The position numbers and the translations under genes were made by a program. Below are positions 58,075 to 64,000 of a stretch of 64,000 nt of DNA, one piece after another. The notes under the pieces were generated by a model. It was not told the origin of the DNA and searched no databases. It was given only the letters and a program-made list of their open reading frames with translations. This stretch comes from Methylomonas paludis (GTDB lineage Bacteria > Pseudomonadota > Gammaproteobacteria > Methylococcales > Methylomonadaceae), in contig NZ_CP073754.1 in the NCBI RefSeq assembly GCF_018734325.1, forward strand, positions 2,976,001 through 3,040,000, in the 5' to 3' direction. The stretch's first letter is position 1. The number at the start of each line of letters is the position of its first letter.

Positions 58075-58860
58075 ATGAAACTTGGCTTATTACTACTGGC
58101 TTTAATATTTAGTCCTTCTTTACAGGCGGCATTACACGAAGAAAATGTGGATTACCAAGCCGGCGATACCACTCTGAAAGGTTATCTGGTCTGGGATGAT
58201 GCCAAAGGCGATAAACAGCCTGGGGTGTTGGTGGTGCATGAATGGTGGGGGCTAAACGATTATGCCCGGCAGCGGGCGCGGATGCTGGCGGAATTGGGTT
58301 ATACCGCGCTGGCGGTTGATATGTATGGCGACGGCAAATCCAGTGAACATGCCAGCGATGCGGCCGGGTTTATGAATAGTGTTGTTGAACATGCCGGACT
58401 GGCAACCCAGCGTTTTCTGGCCGCAAAGACCTTGCTGGAACAACAACCTGGGGTTGATGCCGGTAAGATTGCCGCGATTGGGTACTGTTTTGGCGGGGCC
58501 ACGGTGTTAAACATGGCCCGGATGGGTGTGGATTTGGCGGCAGTGGCGAGTTTTCACGGTAATTTGGTGACTAAAACCCCAGCCGAACCGGGTAAAGTTA
58601 AGGCGCAAATTTTAGTTTTGAACGGTGCTGATGATGGCTTCGTCACAGCCGAGAGTATCACCAACTTTGAACGGGAAATGACACTGGCTGGCGCGAAATA
58701 TCGCTTTGTTAACTATCCGGGGGCAGTGCATGGTTTTACCAATCCCGATGCAGATCGACTGGGCAAAGCCAATCATTTACCGATAGCCTACAATGCTGAG
58801 GCGGATAAACAATCCTGGGCGGCAATGCTGGCGTTGTTTGATGGGGTTTTTAAACAATAA
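58075..58860 (+). CDS. Secreted dienelactone hydrolase family protein
   Basis: This 261-residue alpha/beta hydrolase has a signal peptide (MKLGLLLLALIFSPSLQA) and so is likely periplasmic. The catalytic Cys is in IGYCFGGATV (about residue 142), the Asp in NGADDGFV (about 192) and the His in GAVHGFTNPDADRLGK (about 224). DLH-family members hydrolyse lactones or esters; substrate is unknown. It is a single gene at the edge of the accessory region. Confidence 0.88.
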   Translation: MKLGLLLLALIFSPSLQAALHEENVDYQAGDTTLKGYLVWDDAKGDKQPGVLVVHEWWGLNDYARQRARMLAELGYTALAVDMYGDGKSSEHASDAAGFMNSVVEHAGLATQRFLAAKTLLEQQPGVDAGKIAAIGYCFGGATVLNMARMGVDLAAVASFHGNLVTKTPAEPGKVKAQILVLNGADDGFVTAESITNFEREMTLAGAKYRFVNYPGAVHGFTNPDADRLGKANHLPIAYNAEADKQSWAAMLALFDGVFKQ

Positions 58861-58957
58861 GGCATTTTTTGGGCTAGGTTTGGGGCGTTGCAGGCTGTAA
58901 AACTGGTTTTCGTTGCTGATGCCAATCCAGTTCACGGTGTGGTTCTTTTTTGACGAG

Positions 58958-59302
58958 TTATCTGGGTTGCGTCCAGTCTTCCAGATGGAGAGCAGCAACT
59001 CGCGCAAATTCGCGGGTATTGTTGGTAACTAGAATCGCGTTCAATGCCAAGGCATGGGCCGCAATTAAAAAATCCATCGGCCCAATTGGCGTGCCTTGTG
59101 AGTGTAAGGTTGATCTGAGCGGGGGCCGTATGCTGAAGCCGACTTTCGGTTAAAATCGATCACTTCAAAATCGAGTAAAAATCGTTCCAGCCGTTTGGCG
59201 TTATCATTTTGTTTTTAACTGGCCGCGATACCAAATTCTAGTTCCGCCGCGCTGATTAAGCAGAAAGATGCAGATATTGGTATCAAGCAGGTAAAGACTC
59301 AT
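58958..59302 (-). pseudogene. vapC: Broken vapC (PIN-domain toxin)
   Basis: The start MSLYLLDTNICIFLLN at 59302 is the VapC N-terminus with the first catalytic Asp. After it the coding jumps to pieces AELEFGIAAS, KRLERFLLDFEVIDFNRKSASAYG and finally PMDFLIAAHALALNAILVTNN ending LEDWTQPR. These lie in different frames with about 50-60 bp missing after the first piece. At least two frame changes are needed, so no functional toxin is made. It overlaps vapB by 20 bp. Confidence 0.85.
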
Positions 59303-59525
59303 CAAAGTCCCGTTCCTGAAGTTCGCATGGCTGTTGACGCTCAATGTCCAGAGGGCTAACTTCTTGAAGCATGGCTAATATGCTTTCTGCTCGGTAGCGT
59401 TTGGGTAAGAGCACGACAATGTCGCCGAGTTTTTTGATGATGACTTCATCTTTATCAAACCGAAAATCCTTCGGTAATCGCACAGCTTGGCTGTTGCCGT
59501 TAGTAAAAATACGCGCGGCTTGCAT
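59283..59525 (-). CDS. vapB: Antitoxin VapB (AbrB/SpoVT domain)
   Basis: Start at 59525 (MQAARIFTNGNSQAVRLPKDF) gives 80 residues; an upstream in-frame ATG at 59537 is possible. The N-terminal swapped-hairpin motif FTNGNSQAVRLPKDFRF is diagnostic of VapB-type antitoxins. The C-terminal tail would bind VapC. The toxin partner is broken, so vapB is probably a relic. Confidence 0.88.
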   Translation of the reverse strand: MQAARIFTNGNSQAVRLPKDFRFDKDEVIIKKLGDIVVLLPKRYRAESILAMLQEVSPLDIERQQPCELQERDFDESLPA

Positions 59526-59579
59526 AGCACCCTCCACTGTTAGCTAAAATGTACATCCTTAATCTATACATCAACATTC

Positions 59580-59993
59580 ATGATGGCTAGCAATTTTTGG
59601 CAACGGTGCGGACAAACCAGACGTACCAAAAACACAGCTTGGCATCCTGAAGATTTCCTGGAAATTCACCCGCATGATGCTGAAGCACGGGGTATTATCG
59701 ATGGCGACTGGGTAGGTATCCAGAGCAGGGTCGGAGAAACGGTATTACATGCCAAGGTTTCCACCCGAATGCAGACTGGTGTCGTCTACACCACATTACA
59801 CCATCCATTTTCTGGTGCAAATGTTATTACTACTGACAACTCGGATTGAGCAACTAACTGTCCAGAATATAAGGTAACAGCAGTTCAGGTGGTAAAAGCA
59901 GCTCTACCTTCGGAATGGCAAAAACGTTACCTGACGTTTAAAGAAATGCAAGATAACTTCCTTAAGAAACCCAAAACTGCTGTCGAGAGCTGA
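59580..59993 (+). pseudogene. fdsA: C-terminal remnant of NAD-dependent formate dehydrogenase alpha subunit
   Basis: Residues QTRRTKNTAWHPEDFLEIHP, DGDWVGIQSRVGET and YTTLHHPFSGANVITTDNSD belong to the molybdopterin dinucleotide-binding domain of FdsA-type formate dehydrogenases. An in-frame TGA at 59847-59849 stands where the family has Trp (NSD-W-ATNCPEYKVTAVQV); after it the same frame reads ATNCPEYKVTAVQV to a stop at 59991. Nothing of the rest of the gene is present upstream. It is a degraded fragment, not a gene. Confidence 0.85.
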
Positions 59994-60049
59994 AATAATT
60001 TCACTGTTTCAGTGACCTGGGAATATAAATAACATACTTATCTAGCTAT

Positions 60050-60075
60050 AGCCCCACGTTTCATTGGGGCTTTTT
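60050..60075 (+). terminator. Rho-independent terminator after the fdsA remnant
   Basis: AGCCCCA (60050-60056) and TGGGGCT (60065-60071) form a 7-bp stem with an 8-base loop, followed by TTTT. It probably is the original terminator of the vanished formate dehydrogenase gene. Confidence 0.85.
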
Positions 60076-60218
60076 GAACATTTGCCAAAATTTTATGGCG
60101 CCAAACTGTTTTAAGGAAACACTATGCAGCAGGCAAGTCGGCTATTTTTATTTAAGAAATAGATGAACCATTAACCCAAGTATCGCTGGCGTCACAGGGT
60201 TTATTAGGCAGCCTAAAT

Positions 60219-60249
60219 CCTCGATTCCGCGCTGCTGCATCGAGGCTAC
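60219..60249 (-). repeat. REP-like element, copy 2
   Basis: Same 31-base unit as at 46623-46653 with one mismatch: GTAG head, CCTCGAT/ATCGAGG stem. It lies between the fdsA remnant and the tRNA gene. Confidence 0.7.
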
Positions 60250-60270
60250 TTTAGCTTTTTTGTTCAGACA

Positions 60271-60316
60271 TAAAAAAACCCAAGTCTTTTAAAATAAAGA
60301 ACTTAGGTTTTTTTCG
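60271..60316. terminator. Bidirectional terminator beside tRNA-Met
   Basis: CCCAAGT (60279-60285) pairs with ACTTAGG (60301-60307) with one mismatch; an A-run precedes and a T-run follows, so a T-tract ends the transcript on both strands. It would terminate the minus-strand tRNA transcript. Confidence 0.7.
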
Positions 60317-60334
60317 TAATGCAGAAAATTCAAA

Positions 60335-60411
60335 TGGTGGCGACACCGGGAATTGAACCTGGAACCTCGGGGTTATGAATCCCGCGCTCTAACCGATTGA
60401 GCTATGTCGCC
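60335..60411 (-). tRNA. tRNA-Met (anticodon CAT), with two A-C stem mismatches
   Basis: The 77-base gene encodes its own CCA end. The acceptor stem GGCGACA/TGTCGCC, the D-stem GCTC/GAGC, anticodon loop TTCATAA and T-loop TTCAATT are all clear. Two stem pairs are A-C: 31-39 in the anticodon stem and 51-63 in the T-stem. G1-C72 argues against the initiator. A CAT anticodon could also be the lysidine-modified tRNA-Ile2, but elongator Met is favoured. Confidence 0.88.
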
Positions 60412-60464
60412 ACTTAAACTGTAACTCTGTTAATCAGACTATTATAACCGTGGTCATTTTTATG

Positions 60465-61556
60465 TCAAACATTAAACCTAAAGTGCATCACATCGCCATC
60501 CTGAACCTTGTATTCCTTGCCCTCTAAACGCCATTTTCCGGCATCTTTGGCGCCTTGTTCGCCGTTGTAGGCGATGAAATCCTGATAAGCTATGACTTCC
60601 GCACGAATAAAGCCTTTTTCAAAATCAGAATGTATCACGCCGGCGGCTTGCGGTGCAGTGGCATTAACCGGAATTGTCCAGGCTCTGACCTCTTTAACCC
60701 CGGCGGTAAAGTAGGTAGACAAATTCAGCAAAGCATATGCAGCCCGCACTACCCGGTTGAGGCCAGGCTCTTCCAGACCCAGATCATCCAGAAACTCCTG
60801 TTTTTCGGCTTCGTCCAGCTGGACAATTTCGGCTTCTATTGCTGCACAGACCGGCACGACACTGGAGCCTTCCTGTTCGGCAAATGCTCTGACTTTATCC
60901 AATAACAGGTTGTTGTCGAAACCATCGTCCTGAATATTGGCCACATACAAAGTAGGCTTGATGGTAATCAGGCACAGTTCCTTGATTGATTTTTGTTCAT
61001 CTTCGTCCAAGCCCAGGGTGCGCACCGGCAAACCGGCATTAAGATGTTCCAATACTCGTTCCAGCACTTGCTTACGGGCCAGCTCTTCTTTATTGCCGGA
61101 TTTAGCAATCTTGGCGGCTTTTTGCAGGGCTTTTTCCACAGAAGCCATATCAGCCAAAGCCAATTCGGTATTGATGACTTCGATATCATTAAGTGGATCG
61201 ACTTTTCCGGCCACATGGATGACGTTATCATCATCGAAGCAGCGCACGACATGAACAACGGCATCGGTTTCACGGATGTTACCGAGAAACTGGTTGCCCA
61301 GGCCTTCGCCTTTTGAGGCTCCCGCCACCAGTCCGGCGATATCAACAAATTCTATAGTGGTGGGTAATACCCGCTCCGGCTTGACGATTTCGGCCAGTTT
61401 ATCCATTCTGGGATCGGGTACCGGCACCACGCCGACATTGGGGTCAATGGTGCAGAATGGATAGTTTTCGGCAGCGATGGCCGCCTTGGTGAGTGCATTG
61501 AACAGTGTTGATTTGCCCACGTTGGGCAAACCAACGATTCCGCAATAAAGAGCCAT
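60465..61556 (-). CDS. ychF: Redox-regulated ATPase YchF (OLA1 family)
   Basis: This 363-residue Obg-related P-loop protein hydrolyses ATP and associates with the ribosome. The G1 loop is GLPNVGKST at the N-terminus, with [20 protein letters not shown] (switch II region) and a C-terminal TGS domain (about residues 280-360) containing [22 protein letters not shown] (in parts). Start [12 protein letters not shown] has no competing alternative. Confidence 0.95.
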   Translation of the reverse strand: MALYCGIVGLPNVGKSTLFNALTKAAIAAENYPFCTIDPNVGVVPVPDPRMDKLAEIVKPERVLPTTIEFVDIAGLVAGASKGEGLGNQFLGNIRETDAVVHVVRCFDDDNVIHVAGKVDPLNDIEVINTELALADMASVEKALQKAAKIAKSGNKEELARKQVLERVLEHLNAGLPVRTLGLDEDEQKSIKELCLITIKPTLYVANIQDDGFDNNLLLDKVRAFAEQEGSSVVPVCAAIEAEIVQLDEAEKQEFLDDLGLEEPGLNRVVRAAYALLNLSTYFTAGVKEVRAWTIPVNATAPQAAGVIHSDFEKGFIRAEVIAYQDFIAYNGEQGAKDAGKWRLEGKEYKVQDGDVMHFRFNV

Positions 61557-61757
61557 AGATTCTATTTAAGCTGAAAGTTTTAAGGATAAGTCCGCGAAGT
61601 GACAACGGACAAAACCTTTTGATTATATCTTTCAATGCAAAAAATTCAAACGGCTGATGTTACGGGAGGCATTAAGACTGATTTTACCAGCCGTTGTTCG
61701 GGGGCATAATTCAGCACGCACATTACAAACACAAGATCCTGATCTGGAATGGCTGGT

Positions 61758-62198
61758 TCAAACTTTTTTGGCAAGACCACTAATTTTTAATAAGACCAGC
61801 AGGCGGCGATAATCCTGATCAGACATGGAATCATTAACTATCAACAGGGTTTTAAAGTGCCTATTGATATCGGTGTAGTGCAACACAATCAAAAGCTTAT
61901 TGATAACGGATGTCGGTTTAAGGGTGATAGCCTGGTATTCCTGACCAGCAGTACTAATCGCCCATCCATCACTGGGTGAGTAACGTAACTGAATAGCCCG
62001 CCTGTTGCGAAGTTGTTTATATTGCCAACCCCAGGAAGCCAACAACACAGCGCTGAGCATAATTTGGCCGATAGTCTCCAGTGCATTTAGCCAACAGGCC
62101 AAAATGGCCAGACCATGTAATAGATGGATGGCCCACAACAGTTTTGGTGAGCGACTGATGACAAAACTGACCGATGCTTGCAGATTTTTTGACACCAT
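61758..62198 (-). CDS. ygfX: YgfX/CptA family membrane protein
   Basis: This 146-residue protein has two TM helices (about residues 20-60: LLWAIHLLHGLAILACWLNAL and IGQIMLSAVLLASWGW) and a cytoplasmic beta-rich domain ending DSMSDQDYRRLLVLLKIS. YgfX interacts with cytoskeletal proteins and pairs with SdhE (YgfY) in E. coli. Here no sdhE is visible beside it. It is divergent from ygfZ, as in E. coli. Confidence 0.78.
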   Translation of the reverse strand: MVSKNLQASVSFVISRSPKLLWAIHLLHGLAILACWLNALETIGQIMLSAVLLASWGWQYKQLRNRRAIQLRYSPSDGWAISTAGQEYQAITLKPTSVINKLLIVLHYTDINRHFKTLLIVNDSMSDQDYRRLLVLLKISGLAKKV

Positions 62199-62328
62199 TA
62201 TCAGGTTTAGATGTATAGAGTGTAACGATACGGCTATAATTATTGATTATGCTCCAACAATGCTATAGCCCTACCTGCAAGTATTATCGGAGCCGGATCA
62301 ATCACATTTGACTCCACTGGTTTAAATT

Positions 62329-63219
62329 TTGGAAAAACATACTCATTCTGATCAAAAAATTTTCAGCCTAGCGCATTTGGCTGTTATTAGCGTTAGCGGT
62401 ACAGACAGTGCCAAGTTTTTACAGGGCCAATTGACCTGTGATATTTATCAGCTAAATGCAAATAGTGCCAGTTTGGCGGCTTTTTGCAACGCCAAAGGAC
62501 GGGTGATTACCACACTGCTGGTAGTTGCCACGCCAACCGCTTTTTTATTGATTTTACCGAAAAATCTGCTCGATAAAGTGATTAATAAATTACAGATGTA
62601 TGTGTTGCGCTCGGCGGTAAAAATAAGCGCTAACCACGAAAATCTGCATTTATTGGGCTTGAACTTTCCTTTTCCGGCTCCTGACGACCCATTCCGTCAA
62701 CAAATGGGCGATACGGCGATTTTTATCAAACATCCGGCCACGGCCTTACGCAGTTGGTGTCTGGTTGATCGGCAGGCCGATATTTCCGAATTAACCGAAA
62801 ATACATTGAGCGACTCCGTAGTCTGGGCCGGCTTGGATATTTCTGTCGGCATGCCCTGGTTTGATATTTCCCAATCCGAACTGTATACCCCGCAAATGTT
62901 GAATATTGATGGCTTAGGTGGCATCAGCTTTAGCAAAGGTTGTTATACCGGCCAGGAAATCGTGGCCAGAACCCATTATCTGGGCAAACCCAAACGCAGT
63001 TTGTTTATTGCTGAATCTCCATTTAATGACACCGCCGCAGCGGGCATGACGGTGGTAGAAGCGGCAACCCGCCAAGCTGTCGGCAATGTGTTAAGCGTAG
63101 GCACCAGTGCCGGATTAAGCCGTCTGTTGCTGGTACTGCAGAAAGACGGTACACATTCTGACCAGCTGTTACTTGACGATTCGCAAAACACAGCTATAAC
63201 TATAGTATCACCAGCCTAA
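62329..63219 (+). CDS. ygfZ: Folate-binding Fe-S cluster repair protein YgfZ
   Basis: This GcvT-like protein supports Fe-S enzyme maintenance using tetrahydrofolate. The signature K-G-C-Y-T-G-Q-E is present in SFSKGCYTGQEIVARTHYLG (about residues 204-223). It is about 296 residues. The start is uncertain: the only candidate near the expected N-terminus is TTG at 62329, with no strong ribosome binding site. Confidence 0.9.
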   Translation: MEKHTHSDQKIFSLAHLAVISVSGTDSAKFLQGQLTCDIYQLNANSASLAAFCNAKGRVITTLLVVATPTAFLLILPKNLLDKVINKLQMYVLRSAVKISANHENLHLLGLNFPFPAPDDPFRQQMGDTAIFIKHPATALRSWCLVDRQADISELTENTLSDSVVWAGLDISVGMPWFDISQSELYTPQMLNIDGLGGISFSKGCYTGQEIVARTHYLGKPKRSLFIAESPFNDTAAAGMTVVEAATRQAVGNVLSVGTSAGLSRLLLVLQKDGTHSDQLLLDDSQNTAITIVSPA

Positions 63220-63260
63220 AATCAACTTGTTAATGCCCTTTATAATTCTTGCACCCAGCT

Positions 63261-64000
63261 ATGACTGATACTTTGGCAGCCGCCCGTTTTCGCCGTTTAG
63301 GCAGTTTAACCATTTTTGCCGTGTATCTGGTGATTCTGGCCGGCGGAATCGTCCGGGCATCGGGGGCCGGCATGGGCTGTCCAGACTGGCCGACCTGCTT
63401 TGGATTATGGGTGCCGCCACTGCATGAAGCGGAATTACCGGCTAATTATCATGAGGTTTATGCTGCACGGGGTTATGAAAACACTCTGTTCAACCCGCTG
63501 AAGACCTGGACGGAATATAGCAACCGGCTGATTGGTGCCAGCACCGGTTTGCTGGTTTTGTTGACGGCCTGGGCATCACGGATTTATTTAAAATCGGATA
63601 AAGGCATTTTTTATCTTTCGCTGTCGGTAGCGGCTTTGGTGGGGTTTCAGGGCTGGTTAGGCTCAGCTGTGGTTGCCAGCAATCTTAAACCACTAATGAT
63701 TACCATGCATATGTTGCTGGCGCTATTTATTGTGGCCTTGCTGATCTATGTCATTGCCCGATCCCAAAAACCGCTGCTGGCAACCCTGGACGGCAGTTGG
63801 ATCAGCGCCCGTTTTGGTTTGGTGTTAAAAATTGCCATGCTGATGACCTTGCTGCAAGTAGGCATGGGCACTCAGGTGCGGGAAGCCGTGGACTTTATTG
63901 CCCACCAGGACAGCCAGATTGAGCGCCAATACTGGCGAGAAAGTTTTCCGATTATTTTTTACATTCACCGTTCATTTTCGTCGCTGATTCTATTTACCAA
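63261..64000 (+). CDS. ctaA: Heme A synthase (COX15/CtaA family), 5' part
   Basis: The frame is open to the end of the window (246 codons). The N-terminus has a TM helix with LVILAGGIVRASGAGMGCPDWPTCFGLW, the start of CtaA with its conserved Cys pair region. NRLIGASTG and TMHMLLA hold candidate heme-ligand regions in the second and third membrane segments. It converts heme O to heme A for cytochrome oxidases. The 3' end lies outside the window. Confidence 0.9.
   Translation, partial: MTDTLAAARFRRLGSLTIFAVYLVILAGGIVRASGAGMGCPDWPTCFGLWVPPLHEAELPANYHEVYAARGYENTLFNPLKTWTEYSNRLIGASTGLLVLLTAWASRIYLKSDKGIFYLSLSVAALVGFQGWLGSAVVASNLKPLMITMHMLLALFIVALLIYVIARSQKPLLATLDGSWISARFGLVLKIAMLMTLLQVGMGTQVREAVDFIAHQDSQIERQYWRESFPIIFYIHRSFSSLILFT

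Noticed and set aside
60271-60316. A/T-rich repeat considered as a tRNA-linked attachment site
   Set aside because: It folds as a bidirectional terminator and no second copy exists in the window.
61640-61818. Plus-strand frame ending QDPDLEWLVQTFLARP, first thought to be an SdhE fragment
   Set aside because: The DPDL resemblance is short, the SdhE core RRGMLELD is missing, and it overlaps the antisense end of ygfX.
1-64000. CRISPR arrays, rRNA genes, prophage or integrase genes
   Set aside because: No regularly spaced repeats, rRNA motifs, phage structural genes or integrase-like proteins were seen on either strand.

Overview
The window is a gammaproteobacterial chromosome segment. Core gene order (gshB-tonB-yqgE-ruvX-pyrR-pyrB-pyrC', nrdR-ribD-ribE-ribB-ribH-nusB-thiL-pgpA, yafS-like/rnhA) and protein similarity to E. 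coli and Pseudomonas support this. A complete zwf-pgl-edd-eda Entner-Doudoroff set, a remnant of an NAD-dependent formate dehydrogenase alpha subunit and the overall protein style point to a methylotroph or methanotroph of the order Methylococcales. That placement is inference, because no methane or methanol oxidation gene is in view.

Layout. 1-5.2 kb: 3' end of rep, then a czcB/czcA-type RND metal-efflux pair. 5.2-7.4 kb (minus): an HtrA/DegQ protease and the rpmB-rpmG ribosomal operon. 7.6-14.3 kb: a tight glutathione/TonB/pyrimidine operon whose dihydroorotase-like protein lacks its metal ligands. 14.4-19.4 kb: the Entner-Doudoroff operon. 19.4-20.6 kb (minus): lexA with a 50-residue single-TM protein and a NIF3-like protein downstream; an alphaproteobacterial-style GAAC-N7-GAAC array precedes lexA. 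20.9-24.4 kb: a repeat-bearing membrane protein, tex, and a 65-residue membrane protein with its own promoter and terminator. 24.8-30.6 kb: nrdR, riboflavin genes, nusB, thiL and pgpA. 30.7-35.5 kb (minus): a GldA/GldF/GldG-type ABC system with a DUF4340 partner. 35.9-39.0 kb: a LolD/FtsX-type ABC exporter. 39-42.5 kb: GIY-YIG protein, rnhA, methyltransferase and MltD-like lytic transglycosylase. 42.6-48.5 kb (minus): a YejABEF-like peptide ABC importer. 48.7-49.5 kb: fabI.

49.6-60.4 kb is an accessory, decaying zone ending at a tRNA-Met gene. It holds an IS110 element inserted into the very end of an IS4 element, and a two-gene ParB/DUF262-like plus HEPN-like cassette split by an IS1380 element. 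It also holds a lone HTH protein, a toxin-antitoxin-like pair, a dienelactone hydrolase, vapB with a broken vapC, and a broken fdsA fragment. The core resumes with ychF, ygfX, ygfZ and the 5' part of ctaA (heme A synthase).

The most interesting items are the HEPN-like cassette caught mid-disruption (its IS boundaries can be removed on paper to restore the frame), the nested IS110 with possible bridge-RNA guide matches, and the lexA operon with its unusual operator and small membrane protein.
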